From: CAZFAT01 sp964517075
GTDB taxonomy: Bacteria > Acidobacteriota > Vicinamibacteria > Vicinamibacterales > SCN-69-37
Assembly (NCBI GenBank): GCA_964517075.1
Contig: CAZFAT010000372.1
Span: 1 to 10,206, forward strand
Reading direction: 5' to 3'
DNA: 10,206 nt
Of the stretch, positions 1 through 7,381 are shown in pieces. How positions within the stretch are numbered: position 1 is the stretch's first letter; every line of letters starts with the position of its first letter. The position numbers and the translations under genes were made by a program. The notes beneath the pieces are model-generated. The model saw only the letters and a list, made by a program, of their open reading frames with translations. It was not told the DNA's origin and searched no databases.

Positions 1-3000
1 AGCCCCGCGGCTGCGGTGGCGAACTTCGAGGCCCTCGCCCGCGAAGGGCTGGCCGGCCCGTACGGGTTCTACGAAGCGTGGGACTGCCGGCCGCTCGAGG
101 CGGCGACCGAGGATCGCACTGAGTCCCGCACCGCCCATCCCGTGATCGTGCGCGCCTACTTCGCGCACCACCAGGGCATGTCGCTCGTGGCGCTGGGCAA
201 CGTCCTCTGCGGGGATGCGTTCGTGCGGCGGTTTCATGCGGATCCGCGCGTGCAGGCCACCGAGCTCCTGCTCCAGGAGCGCGTGCCCCGCGTGGCCATC
301 CTCTCGGAGCCGCGGCCGGCCGAGGGCGCGGGCCTCACGCCACCGGTTCCGGTCTTCGCGTCGAGACGGTTCAAGTCGCCGCACACCGCCAATGCTCACA
401 TGCACTTCCTCTCGAACGGCCGCTACACGACCGCGCTGACCCACACGGGCGGCGGCTTCAGTACGTGGCGCGGGCTGGCCGTCACGCGCGGACGCGACGA
501 TCGGACCGTCGACTGCGGCGCGCATTACCTCTACCTGCGCGACCCGTGGTCGGGCCGGGTGTGGTCCCCCACCTACCAGCCCGTGGGCCAGGAACCCCTG
601 GACTTCGAGGCCGTCTTCGACCTCGACAAGGTGACCTACCGTTGCCGCGACGAGGACTTCGAGACTCAACTCCAGGTGGCGGTCTCGGCCGAAGACGATG
701 TCGAAGTGCGGCGCCTGTCCATCATCAACCGCGGCGATCGCCCACGCGAGATCGAGGTGACGAGCTACGCCGAGATCGTGCTCGGCCGGCCCGAGGACGA
801 CGTCGCGCACCCGGCGTTCGGCAAGCTGTTCGTTGAGACCGAGTTCGACGCCCAGGGCGCCGGCATTCTGTTCAGCCGGCGGCCACGCGGCACCGACGAG
901 GCCAGCGTGTGGGCGTTCCATGTGCTGGGCGTCGAAGGACGGCTTGGCGGCGCCGTGGAATGGGAGACCGATCGCGCGCGCTTCCTGGGGCGGGGCCGCT
1001 CGCCCGCGAACCCGATCGCGCTCAATGGGCGGCCGCTCTCCGGCACGACGGGCGCGGTGCTCGACCCGGTGGCGGCGCTCCGCGACCGTGTCCGCCTGGC
1101 GCCCGGCGCGTTCGTGCGCGTGACGTATGCGACTGGCATCGCGGAACACCGCGACGCCGCCCTCGCGCTCATCGGCAAGTACCGCGATGGCAGCATCGCC
1201 GCGCGGGCGTTTTCGATGGCGTTCACCCACGTGCACATCACGCTGCAGCATCTCGGCCTCACCGACGACCAGGCCATGCTCTTCGAACGGCTGGCGTCGC
1301 GCGTGTTCGGCCTCGACGCCTCGTGCATCAGCCCGGCGGACCTGGCACGCAACACGCTCGGACAATCCCACCTCTGGGGGTACGGCATCTCCGGCGACCT
1401 CCCCATTGTCGTCGCGCGGGTCGAAGAGGCGACGTCGATGGCGCTCGTGCGGCAGTTGCTCCAGGCGCAGGAGTACTGGCGGCTCAAGGGTCTCCGTGCG
1501 GACCTCGTCATCCTGAACGAACACCCGGCCGAGTATCGCGACGAGACGCAGGAGTTCCTGACCGCACTGCTGCAGGAACCGCGCTGGGCGGGCTGGAACA
1601 ACCAGCCCGGCGGCATGTTCGTGGTGCGGGCCGAGGGGATGCCGGACGCGGACCGTCACCTGCTCTCGGCCGTCGCCCGCGTGGTGCTGCGCGGCGATCT
1701 GGGCGGGCTCGCGCCGCAGCTCGATCGCCCGGCGCCGTGGATCTACCCGGCCGAGGGCGTGGCGCCCTCCGCGACATTCCCTCGTCCGACGCCCGCGCCG
1801 GTGCCGGCGCCGGCGCTCGTCCTGGACAATGGCACCGGCGGCTTCACGCCCGACGGCCGCGAGTACGTGATCGTGCTCGACGGCGATCGGGAAACGCCGC
1901 TGCCGTGGTCCAACGTGCTGGCCAACCCGGGATTTGGTTCGATCGTCACGGCGTCCGGCGCCGCGTTCACCTGGGCCGGCAACAGCCGCGAGAACCGGCT
2001 GACGCCGTTTGCGAACGACCCCGTCAGCGATCCGACGTCCGAGGCGATCTACCTGCGCGACGAGGACTCGGGCGCGGTGTGGGGCGCGACGCCCGGCCCC
2101 TTGCCACGCGAGCAGGACGGCGGACGCTGGGTCGTCCGGCACGCCCCTGGTGTCACACGCTACCAGCACGCGGTCGCCGGCCTGACCCAGGAACTGGCCG
2201 TGTTCGTCGCGCCCGAGGACGCGGTGAAAGTATCGATGCTGACGCTGACGAACACGTCGACGACGCTCCGACGTCTGCACGTGTTCGGCTACGTCGAGTG
2301 GAGCCTGGGGCCGCCGCGGCGCAGCGACCGGCGGTTCGTCGTCACGGAGCGCGAGGAGGCAACTGGGGCGATTCTCGCGCGGAACGCGTTCAGCGCGGAA
2401 TCTGGCGGCCAACTGGCTTTCTGGACGACGACCGGACCGGTCGTGGCCTATACGGCCGATCGCGGGGAGTTCGTGGGGCGGCACCGTTCGCTCGCGAAGC
2501 CGGCCGCGCTCCTCCGCGAGACGCTGATGGGAAGAATCGGGGCCGGTCTGGATCCCTGCGGCGCCCTGCAGGTGATCGTGTCGATCCCTCCGGGCGAGTC
2601 ACGACGCCTGGCCTTTGTCCTCGGCCACGGTCCGGACCGACCCGCGGCCGTCGAACTGGCCGCTCGCTACGGGTCGCTGGCGGCCTGTGAGGCGGCCGTG
2701 GCGCGCGTGCACGCGGAGTGGGACGGCATCCTGGGCGCGGTTCAGGTCAAGACGCCGGACGACTCGTTCGATCTGATGGTGAACGGCTGGCTGCTGTATC
2801 AGACGCTGGCGTGCCGGATCTGGGGACGAAGCGGACCGTATCAGCCGGGCGGCGCGTTCGGGTTCCGGGACCAGTTGCAGGACGTGCTCGCGCTCCTGCT
2901 CAGCCGCCCCGACCTGTGCCGTGAGCACCTGCTGCGTGCGGCATCCCGACAGTTCGTCGAGGGGGACGTGCAGCACTGGTGGCACCCTCCAACGGGACGC

Positions 3001-4293
3001 GGCACCCGCACCCGCTGCTCGGACGACTTCCTCTGGTTCCCGTACACGCTCGCGACCTACGTGGCGAGAACCGGTGACGCCAGCGTGCTGGACGACGTCG
3101 TGCCGTACCTCGAGGCGCCGTCACTCCAGCCGACGGAGTCGGAGGTGTACATCCTTCCGCAGGTGTCGGTGCAGACGGGAACCGTCTTCGACCATGCCAC
3201 ACGGGCCATCGACCACGCCATGAAATACGGGGCGCACGGGCTGCCGCTCATCGGATCGGGCGACTGGAACGACGGCATGAACCGCGTCGGCCACCAGGGC
3301 CAGGGCGAGAGCGTCTGGCTCGGCTGGTTCCTCGTCGCGGTCCTCAACATGTTCGCGCCGATCTGCGCGCGGCAGGGCCGGCCGGATCTGGCCGAGCGCT
3401 ACCGGAACGAGGCGCGGTGGCTGAACGGGATGCTCGAGCTGTCGTGGGACGGCGGCTGGTACCGCCGCGCGTACTTCGATGATGGGACGCCCCTCGGGTC
3501 GGTTCAGAACGACGAGTGCCGGATTGATTCGCTGACCCAGTCGTGGGCGGTGCTGTCAGAGGCCGCCGATCCGCGCCGCGCCGAGCACGCGATGGACGCC
3601 GTGCGCGCGCACCTGGTCCGGCGCGACGCCCAGATCGTGCTCCTGCTCACGCCGCCGTTCGATCGAACGTCGCTCGATCCCGGCTACATTAAGGGCTATC
3701 TGCCCGGCATCCGCGAGAACGGCGGGCAGTACACGCACGCGGCCCTCTGGGTGGTGATGGCGCTGGCACGCCTCGGCTGGGGCGACGACGCGATGGAACT
3801 GTTCCACATGCTCAACCCGGTCAACCACGCGCGCACGGCCGAGGGCGTCGAGCGCTATCGCGTGGAGCCCTATGTGGTGGCCGCCGACGTCTACGCGCAC
3901 CCGATGCACGTGGGGCGCGGCGGCTGGACCTGGTACACCGGATCGGCGGGCTGGATGTACCGCACGGCCATCGAAGGGCTGCTCGGCCTGTACCGCGAAG
4001 GCGCCACCTTCCGGATCGACCCCTGCATTCCCGCGATGTGGCCGGAGTATGCGATGGACTGGCGTGTCGGAGGCGCGCGCTACCGAATCACGGTCTCGAA
4101 CCCGGAGCACTGCTGCCGCGGGATCCAGTCGGCCACCCTTGACGGCGCCGCGGTCGATGCCGCCGCGATTCCCCTGCGGGACGACGGCCAGATTCACGAG
4201 GTGGCCGTGGTGCTCGGTACGCCGCGCCCGGCCAGCGCCGAGCCCGGCGGTAGCGGGCGGCGTCGGGCGCGGATGGCGCCAGGTTCGCGCTAG
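1..4293 (+). CDS. ndvB: Cyclic beta-1,2-glucan synthase, C-terminal half (5' truncated by window edge)
   Basis: The frame is open from base 1, so the true start lies outside the window; the GTG at 16 is only an internal codon. The visible part is 1430 codons, about half of a typical NdvB/Cgs (near 2,800 residues). Numbered from base 1: residues 1-100 are the end of the middle glycoamylase-like (cyclisation) domain, with AHHQGMS near 55-61 and RRFHADPRVQATELLLQERVPR after it. About 120-385 is a first beta-supersandwich, about 385-600 a helical linker, about 606-880 a second supersandwich, and about 910-1385 the GH94 (alpha/alpha)6 phosphorylase domain. The GH94 signature SGDWNDGMN carries the conserved Asp at 1091, and GIRENGGQYTHAA follows. 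The last 25 residues are Gly/Arg-rich and probably disordered. Known role of the family: an inner-membrane enzyme making periplasmic cyclic beta-1,2-glucans, with the GH94 part trimming chain length by phosphorolysis. The glycosyltransferase (GT84) half must lie upstream and was not seen. The symbol is by homology only. Confidence 0.93.
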   Translation, partial: SPAAAVANFEALAREGLAGPYGFYEAWDCRPLEAATEDRTESRTAHPVIVRAYFAHHQGMSLVALGNVLCGDAFVRRFHADPRVQATELLLQERVPRVAILSEPRPAEGAGLTPPVPVFASRRFKSPHTANAHMHFLSNGRYTTALTHTGGGFSTWRGLAVTRGRDDRTVDCGAHYLYLRDPWSGRVWSPTYQPVGQEPLDFEAVFDLDKVTYRCRDEDFETQLQVAVSAEDDVEVRRLSIINRGDRPREIEVTSYAEIVLGRPEDDVAHPAFGKLFVETEFDAQGAGILFSRRPRGTDEASVWAFHVLGVEGRLGGAVEWETDRARFLGRGRSPANPIALNGRPLSGTTGAVLDPVAALRDRVRLAPGAFVRVTYATGIAEHRDAALALIGKYRDGSIAARAFSMAFTHVHITLQHLGLTDDQAMLFERLASRVFGLDASCISPADLARNTLGQSHLWGYGISGDLPIVVARVEEATSMALVRQLLQAQEYWRLKGLRADLVILNEHPAEYRDETQEFLTALLQEPRWAGWNNQPGGMFVVRAEGMPDADRHLLSAVARVVLRGDLGGLAPQLDRPAPWIYPAEGVAPSATFPRPTPAPVPAPALVLDNGTGGFTPDGREYVIVLDGDRETPLPWSNVLANPGFGSIVTASGAAFTWAGNSRENRLTPFANDPVSDPTSEAIYLRDEDSGAVWGATPGPLPREQDGGRWVVRHAPGVTRYQHAVAGLTQELAVFVAPEDAVKVSMLTLTNTSTTLRRLHVFGYVEWSLGPPRRSDRRFVVTEREEATGAILARNAFSAESGGQLAFWTTTGPVVAYTADRGEFVGRHRSLAKPAALLRETLMGRIGAGLDPCGALQVIVSIPPGESRRLAFVLGHGPDRPAAVELAARYGSLAACEAAVARVHAEWDGILGAVQVKTPDDSFDLMVNGWLLYQTLACRIWGRSGPYQPGGAFGFRDQLQDVLALLLSRPDLCREHLLRAASRQFVEGDVQHWWHPPTGRGTRTRCSDDFLWFPYTLATYVARTGDASVLDDVVPYLEAPSLQPTESEVYILPQVSVQTGTVFDHATRAIDHAMKYGAHGLPLIGSGDWNDGMNRVGHQGQGESVWLGWFLVAVLNMFAPICARQGRPDLAERYRNEARWLNGMLELSWDGGWYRRAYFDDGTPLGSVQNDECRIDSLTQSWAVLSEAADPRRAEHAMDAVRAHLVRRDAQIVLLLTPPFDRTSLDPGYIKGYLPGIRENGGQYTHAALWVVMALARLGWGDDAMELFHMLNPVNHARTAEGVERYRVEPYVVAADVYAHPMHVGRGGWTWYTGSAGWMYRTAIEGLLGLYREGATFRIDPCIPAMWPEYAMDWRVGGARYRITVSNPEHCCRGIQSATLDGAAVDAAAIPLRDDGQIHEVAVVLGTPRPASAEPGGSGRRRARMAPGSR

Positions 4294-4337
4294 TCGCGAC
4301 GCACTTGCCGAACGACCCGATGGAGGGGCCGCAGCCC

Positions 4338-4346
4338 TGATAGGAT
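4338..4346 (+). promoter_or_regulatory. Extended -10 promoter-like element before the permease gene
   Basis: TGATAGGAT matches the extended -10 pattern TGnTAnnnT and lies 15 nt before the ATG at 4362. A start about 7 nt downstream would give a leader of only about 9 nt, and no Shine-Dalgarno sequence is well placed, so a short-leader transcript is possible. No good -35 box is seen at 16-18 nt spacing. It sits in the 68-nt gap after the glucan synthase stop, suggesting the permease is transcribed independently. Confidence 0.4.
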
Positions 4347-4361
4347 GCGGCGCCGCCTCCC

Positions 4362-5669
4362 ATGGCCCAGCTCAGCCGCAGGCTCAACTTCTTCGACGGC
4401 GCCACGCTGCTCGTCGGCTCGGTCATCGGATCGGGCATCTTCGTCGTCCCGAGCCTGATTGCCCAGCGGGTGCCCGAACCCGGCCTGGTCATCGCCATCT
4501 GGATTTTCTCCGGCCTGCTGGTGCTCTGCGGGGCCCTCGCGCTCGCCGAGCTCGGCACGATGCTGCCGCAGTCGGGCGGGTTGTACGTCTACATGCGCGA
4601 GGCTTACGGGCCGTTCTGGGCCTTCCTGTACGGCTGGACGATCATGCTGATCGTCATTCCCGGCTCGATCGCGGCACTCTGCAACGCGTTCCTGCTCTAC
4701 CTCACGCTGTTCATTCCGATGAGCTGGGCGGCCGGCAAGGTCGCCGGCATCCTGCTGCTGGCCGGCCTCGCGGCCATCAACGTCCGCGGCGTGAAGCATG
4801 GCGCGGGCGTGCAGAGCCTGTTCACCGTGCTGAAAGTGTCAGGCCTCGTGGTGCTCATCGGCCTCGCCGTCCTGACCGGACGCGGCACGACGGAACACTT
4901 TCAACCGCTCTTGCCCGAGGCGTTGTCGATGAGCCTCATCACGGCCATCGGCCTGGCGATGATTTCGACGCTCTTCGCCTATGACGGCTGGCACTTCGTC
5001 GGGTTTGTGGCGGGCGAGATGCGCGACCCGCAGCGGAACGTGCCCCGCAGCATCATCCTGGGCGTGCTGATCGTCATGGCGATCTACGTCAGCGCCAACC
5101 TGGCCTACATCTACGTGCTCGGGCAGGAGCGCATCGCCACGTCCGAGCGGGTGGCCGCCGACGCGATGTCGGCGATGGTCGGTCCCGCGGGCGCCACCTT
5201 CATCACACTGACAATCCTGTGCTCCACGGTCGGCGCCATTTCCGCCAACGTCCTGGCCGGACCGCGCGTGTTCTTCGCGATGGCGCAGGACGGCCTGTTC
5301 TTCTCCCCGCTCGCGCGCGTGCACCCGCGTTTCCACACGCCGGCCGTGGCCATCTGGTCGATGGCGCTCTGGGCCGGGCTGCTCACGCTCACCGGCGGCT
5401 ACGAGCACCTCATCACGCTGTCGGGGTTTCCGAACTGGATCTTCTTCACGATGGTCGTGCTCGCGGTGGTCGTGCTGCGGCGCCGGCAACCGGACCGGGA
5501 CCGGCCGTACCGGGCGGCCGGTTATCCCGTCACCGTCATCGTGTTCGTGATCGTGTCGTCCTTCTTCGTCCTCAACACGCTCATCGAATCGCCGCGCAGC
5601 TCCCTGATGGGCTTCGCGTTGCTGCTGCTGGGTGTACCGTTCTATTTCCAAAGGCGACGCGTGCGGTGA
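4362..5669 (+). CDS. APC-superfamily amino acid permease
   Basis: This 435-residue integral membrane protein has the usual length and pattern of the amino acid-polyamine-organocation family (about 12 helices). Helix 1 carries VGSVIGSGIF (residues 18-27); the GSGIF stretch is the unwound substrate-binding turn of APC transporters. ALAELGTMLPQSGGLYVYMREAYG around 60-83 is the conserved helix 2/3 region, and FAYDGWHFVGFVAGEMRDPQRNVPRSI (from about 205) is the helix 6 region and following loop, with conserved E and P/R residues. The closest named families are SteT-like Ser/Thr exchangers and LAT-type permeases, but the substrate cannot be assigned. The start ATG at 4362 gives the expected short N-terminus before helix 1. 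The amidohydrolase gene starts 21 nt after the stop, so the pair is likely an operon; import of amino acids freed by the neighbouring hydrolases is inferred. Confidence 0.93.
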   Translation: MAQLSRRLNFFDGATLLVGSVIGSGIFVVPSLIAQRVPEPGLVIAIWIFSGLLVLCGALALAELGTMLPQSGGLYVYMREAYGPFWAFLYGWTIMLIVIPGSIAALCNAFLLYLTLFIPMSWAAGKVAGILLLAGLAAINVRGVKHGAGVQSLFTVLKVSGLVVLIGLAVLTGRGTTEHFQPLLPEALSMSLITAIGLAMISTLFAYDGWHFVGFVAGEMRDPQRNVPRSIILGVLIVMAIYVSANLAYIYVLGQERIATSERVAADAMSAMVGPAGATFITLTILCSTVGAISANVLAGPRVFFAMAQDGLFFSPLARVHPRFHTPAVAIWSMALWAGLLTLTGGYEHLITLSGFPNWIFFTMVVLAVVVLRRRQPDRDRPYRAAGYPVTVIVFVIVSSFFVLNTLIESPRSSLMGFALLLLGVPFYFQRRRVR

Positions 5670-5678
5670 CCGCGTTGC

Positions 5679-5685
5679 GGAGAGG
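5679..5685 (+). promoter_or_regulatory. Ribosome binding site of the amidohydrolase gene
   Basis: GGAGAGG lies 5 nt before the ATG at 5691, inside the 21-nt gap after the permease stop. It fixes the start codon and supports translation from a shared permease-amidohydrolase transcript. Confidence 0.7.
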
Positions 5686-5690
5686 CCCCT

Positions 5691-7367
5691 ATGCGCGCCA
5701 TTCTCACACTCGCGCTACTGATGGCCGCCGGGTGCACGTCATCAACGCCCCGGCAGTCCTTTGACGTCGTCATCACCGGCGGATCCGTGCTCGACGGCGA
5801 AGGCACGCCGGCCGTGACCGCCGACCTTGGCGTGCGCGCCGGCCGAATCGCTGCTATCGTGCCCGCCGGCGGCCTCGGCGACGCCGCCGCCACCGCCCAC
5901 CGGATCGACGCCAGCGGGCGCATCGTCGCGCCCGGCTTCATCGACATCCACAACCACTCGGACTACACGATCCTGGTCGAGCCCAGGGCCGAAAGCGCCG
6001 TGCGCCAGGGCGTGACCACGTTGATGCTGGGCGAATCGCGATCGGCGGGGCCCGTGAAGCCTGCGGCCAACCCGGATCCCCGTGCCGATGGCATCGGCGT
6101 CGACTGGACGACCTTGGGCGGGTACTTCCAGCGGCTCGAACGCCAGCACGTGGCGACCAACATCGCGTCGTATGTGGGCGAAGAACAGGTGTGGACCTAC
6201 GTCAAGGGCTACGACCAGACACCCATCACGCCGGCGGAACTCGAGGAGATGAAGGGGCTCGTCGCGCAGGCGATGGAAGAAGGCGCGATGGGACTTTCGA
6301 CCTCGCTACTCAACCCGCCGTCCAGCCTGGCGACCACGGAGACGTTGATTGAGCTCGCGAAGGTCGCGCGGGCGTACGGCGGGATCTACTCCACGCACAT
6401 CCGCGACGAGGGCGAAGGCGTGTTCCGGTCGATCGAGGAGGCCCTGGCCGTCGGCAAGGGCGCCAACATCCCGGTGGACATCATCCACATCAAGATCGCG
6501 CACAAGAAGCTCTGGGGCCGGATGAACGACGTGATTGGGATGGTGCAGCAGGCGCGCGACGCCGGCCTCAACGTCCAGGCGAACGTGTATCCGTACACGG
6601 CCGGCCAGAACAACCTGGCGTCCATCATCCCGCCCTGGGCCGTCGACGGCGGCCGCGCGCGGATGCTCGCGCGGTTGAAAGATCCCGCACTCCGCCCACG
6701 CTTGCGCCGCGAGATCCTGAACGGGCTGCCCGGCTGGTACAACCACTACCTGGCGACGGGCGACGGATGGGCGGGCATGCTGCTCGTGTCGCTGCGGACC
6801 GAGCGGAACAAGGCGTTCCAGGGGCGGCGGATGAGCGAGCTGATCGCGTCACGCGGAGGCGATCCGGCCGATGTCTTGATGGACGTGCTCCTCGAGGAAG
6901 GCGGGAGCGTCCCCACGGTGTTCTTCCATCACGCCGAAGAGGACATGCAGTTGGCGATGCGGCAGCCGTGGACCTCCATCGGATCCGACGGCGGCGCCCT
7001 CAGCATCGACGGTCCCACCAGCCGCACGCACCCGCACCCGCGCTACTTCGGTACGTTTCCCCGGGTGCTGGGCCGATACGTCCGCGAGCTGAACGTGCTC
7101 ACGCTGCCTGAGGCCATCAGGAAGATGACCAGCCTGAACGCCGACAAGGTCGGCATGAAAGAGCGCGGACGCCTCAAAGAGGGCTACTGGGCGGACATCA
7201 CGGTGTTCGACGCGGCTCGCGTCATCGACACGGCCACGTTCGAACGGCCGCATCAGTACCCCGAAGGCATCGAGTACGTCCTCGTCAACGGTGTCCTGAC
7301 CGTCGACCGCGGCCGGCACACCGGCGCCTTGGCCGGGCAGGTTATCTACGGGCCTGGACGGAAGTAG
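5691..7367 (+). CDS. Amidohydrolase, N-acyl-D-amino-acid deacylase (D-aminoacylase) family, predicted lipoprotein
   Basis: This 558-residue protein belongs to the amidohydrolase superfamily (Amidohydro_3 / D-aminoacylase branch), which hydrolyses amide bonds of N-acyl-D-amino acids or related compounds. The N-terminus (MRAILTLALLMAAGC) looks like a lipoprotein signal with Cys15 as the lipidation site, so the enzyme probably acts outside the cytoplasm. Visible metal site: HNH at 87-89 after APGFIDI, His236 (STHIRDEG), His266 (IIHIKIAHKK) and the catalytic Asp433 (GSDGG). In characterised D-aminoacylase a strand-2 Cys binds the tight metal; here the matching segment reads LMLGESRSAGP, placing Glu115 there. 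That replacement makes the exact substrate less certain. The C-terminal MTSLNADKVGMKERGRLKEGYWADITVFD is the usual family ending. It is probably co-transcribed with the upstream permease and converges on the M28 peptidase gene. A dipeptidase-like or other N-acyl amino acid specificity is possible. Confidence 0.9.
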   Translation: MRAILTLALLMAAGCTSSTPRQSFDVVITGGSVLDGEGTPAVTADLGVRAGRIAAIVPAGGLGDAAATAHRIDASGRIVAPGFIDIHNHSDYTILVEPRAESAVRQGVTTLMLGESRSAGPVKPAANPDPRADGIGVDWTTLGGYFQRLERQHVATNIASYVGEEQVWTYVKGYDQTPITPAELEEMKGLVAQAMEEGAMGLSTSLLNPPSSLATTETLIELAKVARAYGGIYSTHIRDEGEGVFRSIEEALAVGKGANIPVDIIHIKIAHKKLWGRMNDVIGMVQQARDAGLNVQANVYPYTAGQNNLASIIPPWAVDGGRARMLARLKDPALRPRLRREILNGLPGWYNHYLATGDGWAGMLLVSLRTERNKAFQGRRMSELIASRGGDPADVLMDVLLEEGGSVPTVFFHHAEEDMQLAMRQPWTSIGSDGGALSIDGPTSRTHPHPRYFGTFPRVLGRYVRELNVLTLPEAIRKMTSLNADKVGMKERGRLKEGYWADITVFDAARVIDTATFERPHQYPEGIEYVLVNGVLTVDRGRHTGALAGQVIYGPGRK

Positions 7368-7381
7368 CGTTCTTCGCTACT
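7363..7381. terminator. Candidate bidirectional terminator hairpin between convergent genes
   Basis: A perfect 7-bp stem (AGTAGCG / CGCTACT) with loop TTCTT spans the 9-nt gap between the amidohydrolase and the M28 peptidase. Each arm holds the TAG stop of one gene (7365-7367 plus, 7379-7377 minus). There is no U-tract on either side, so intrinsic termination would be weak. The role is inferred from position and symmetry. Confidence 0.4.

Noticed and set aside
1..12. AGCCCCGCGGCT at the window start, identical to 9729-9740 beside the foldback
   Set aside because: It lies inside the glucan synthase reading frame, is only 12 bp of GC-rich sequence, and no flanking similarity continues; most likely chance.
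909..2690. A 593-codon plus-strand open frame overlapping the glucan synthase
   Set aside because: It lies in another frame of a gene with clear family motifs, is extremely Arg/Gly/Pro/Ala-rich with no domain, and is explained by the scarcity of stops in GC-rich DNA.
4293..4300. GTCGCGAC palindrome at the end of the glucan synthase gene
   Set aside because: It is an 8-bp self-complementary sequence without loop or U-tract, too short to support a terminator or operator in GC-rich DNA.
4839..5651. A 270-codon minus-strand frame antisense to the permease
   Set aside because: It is rich in His, Arg, Asp and Glu as expected from the complement of membrane-helix codons, and has no domain.
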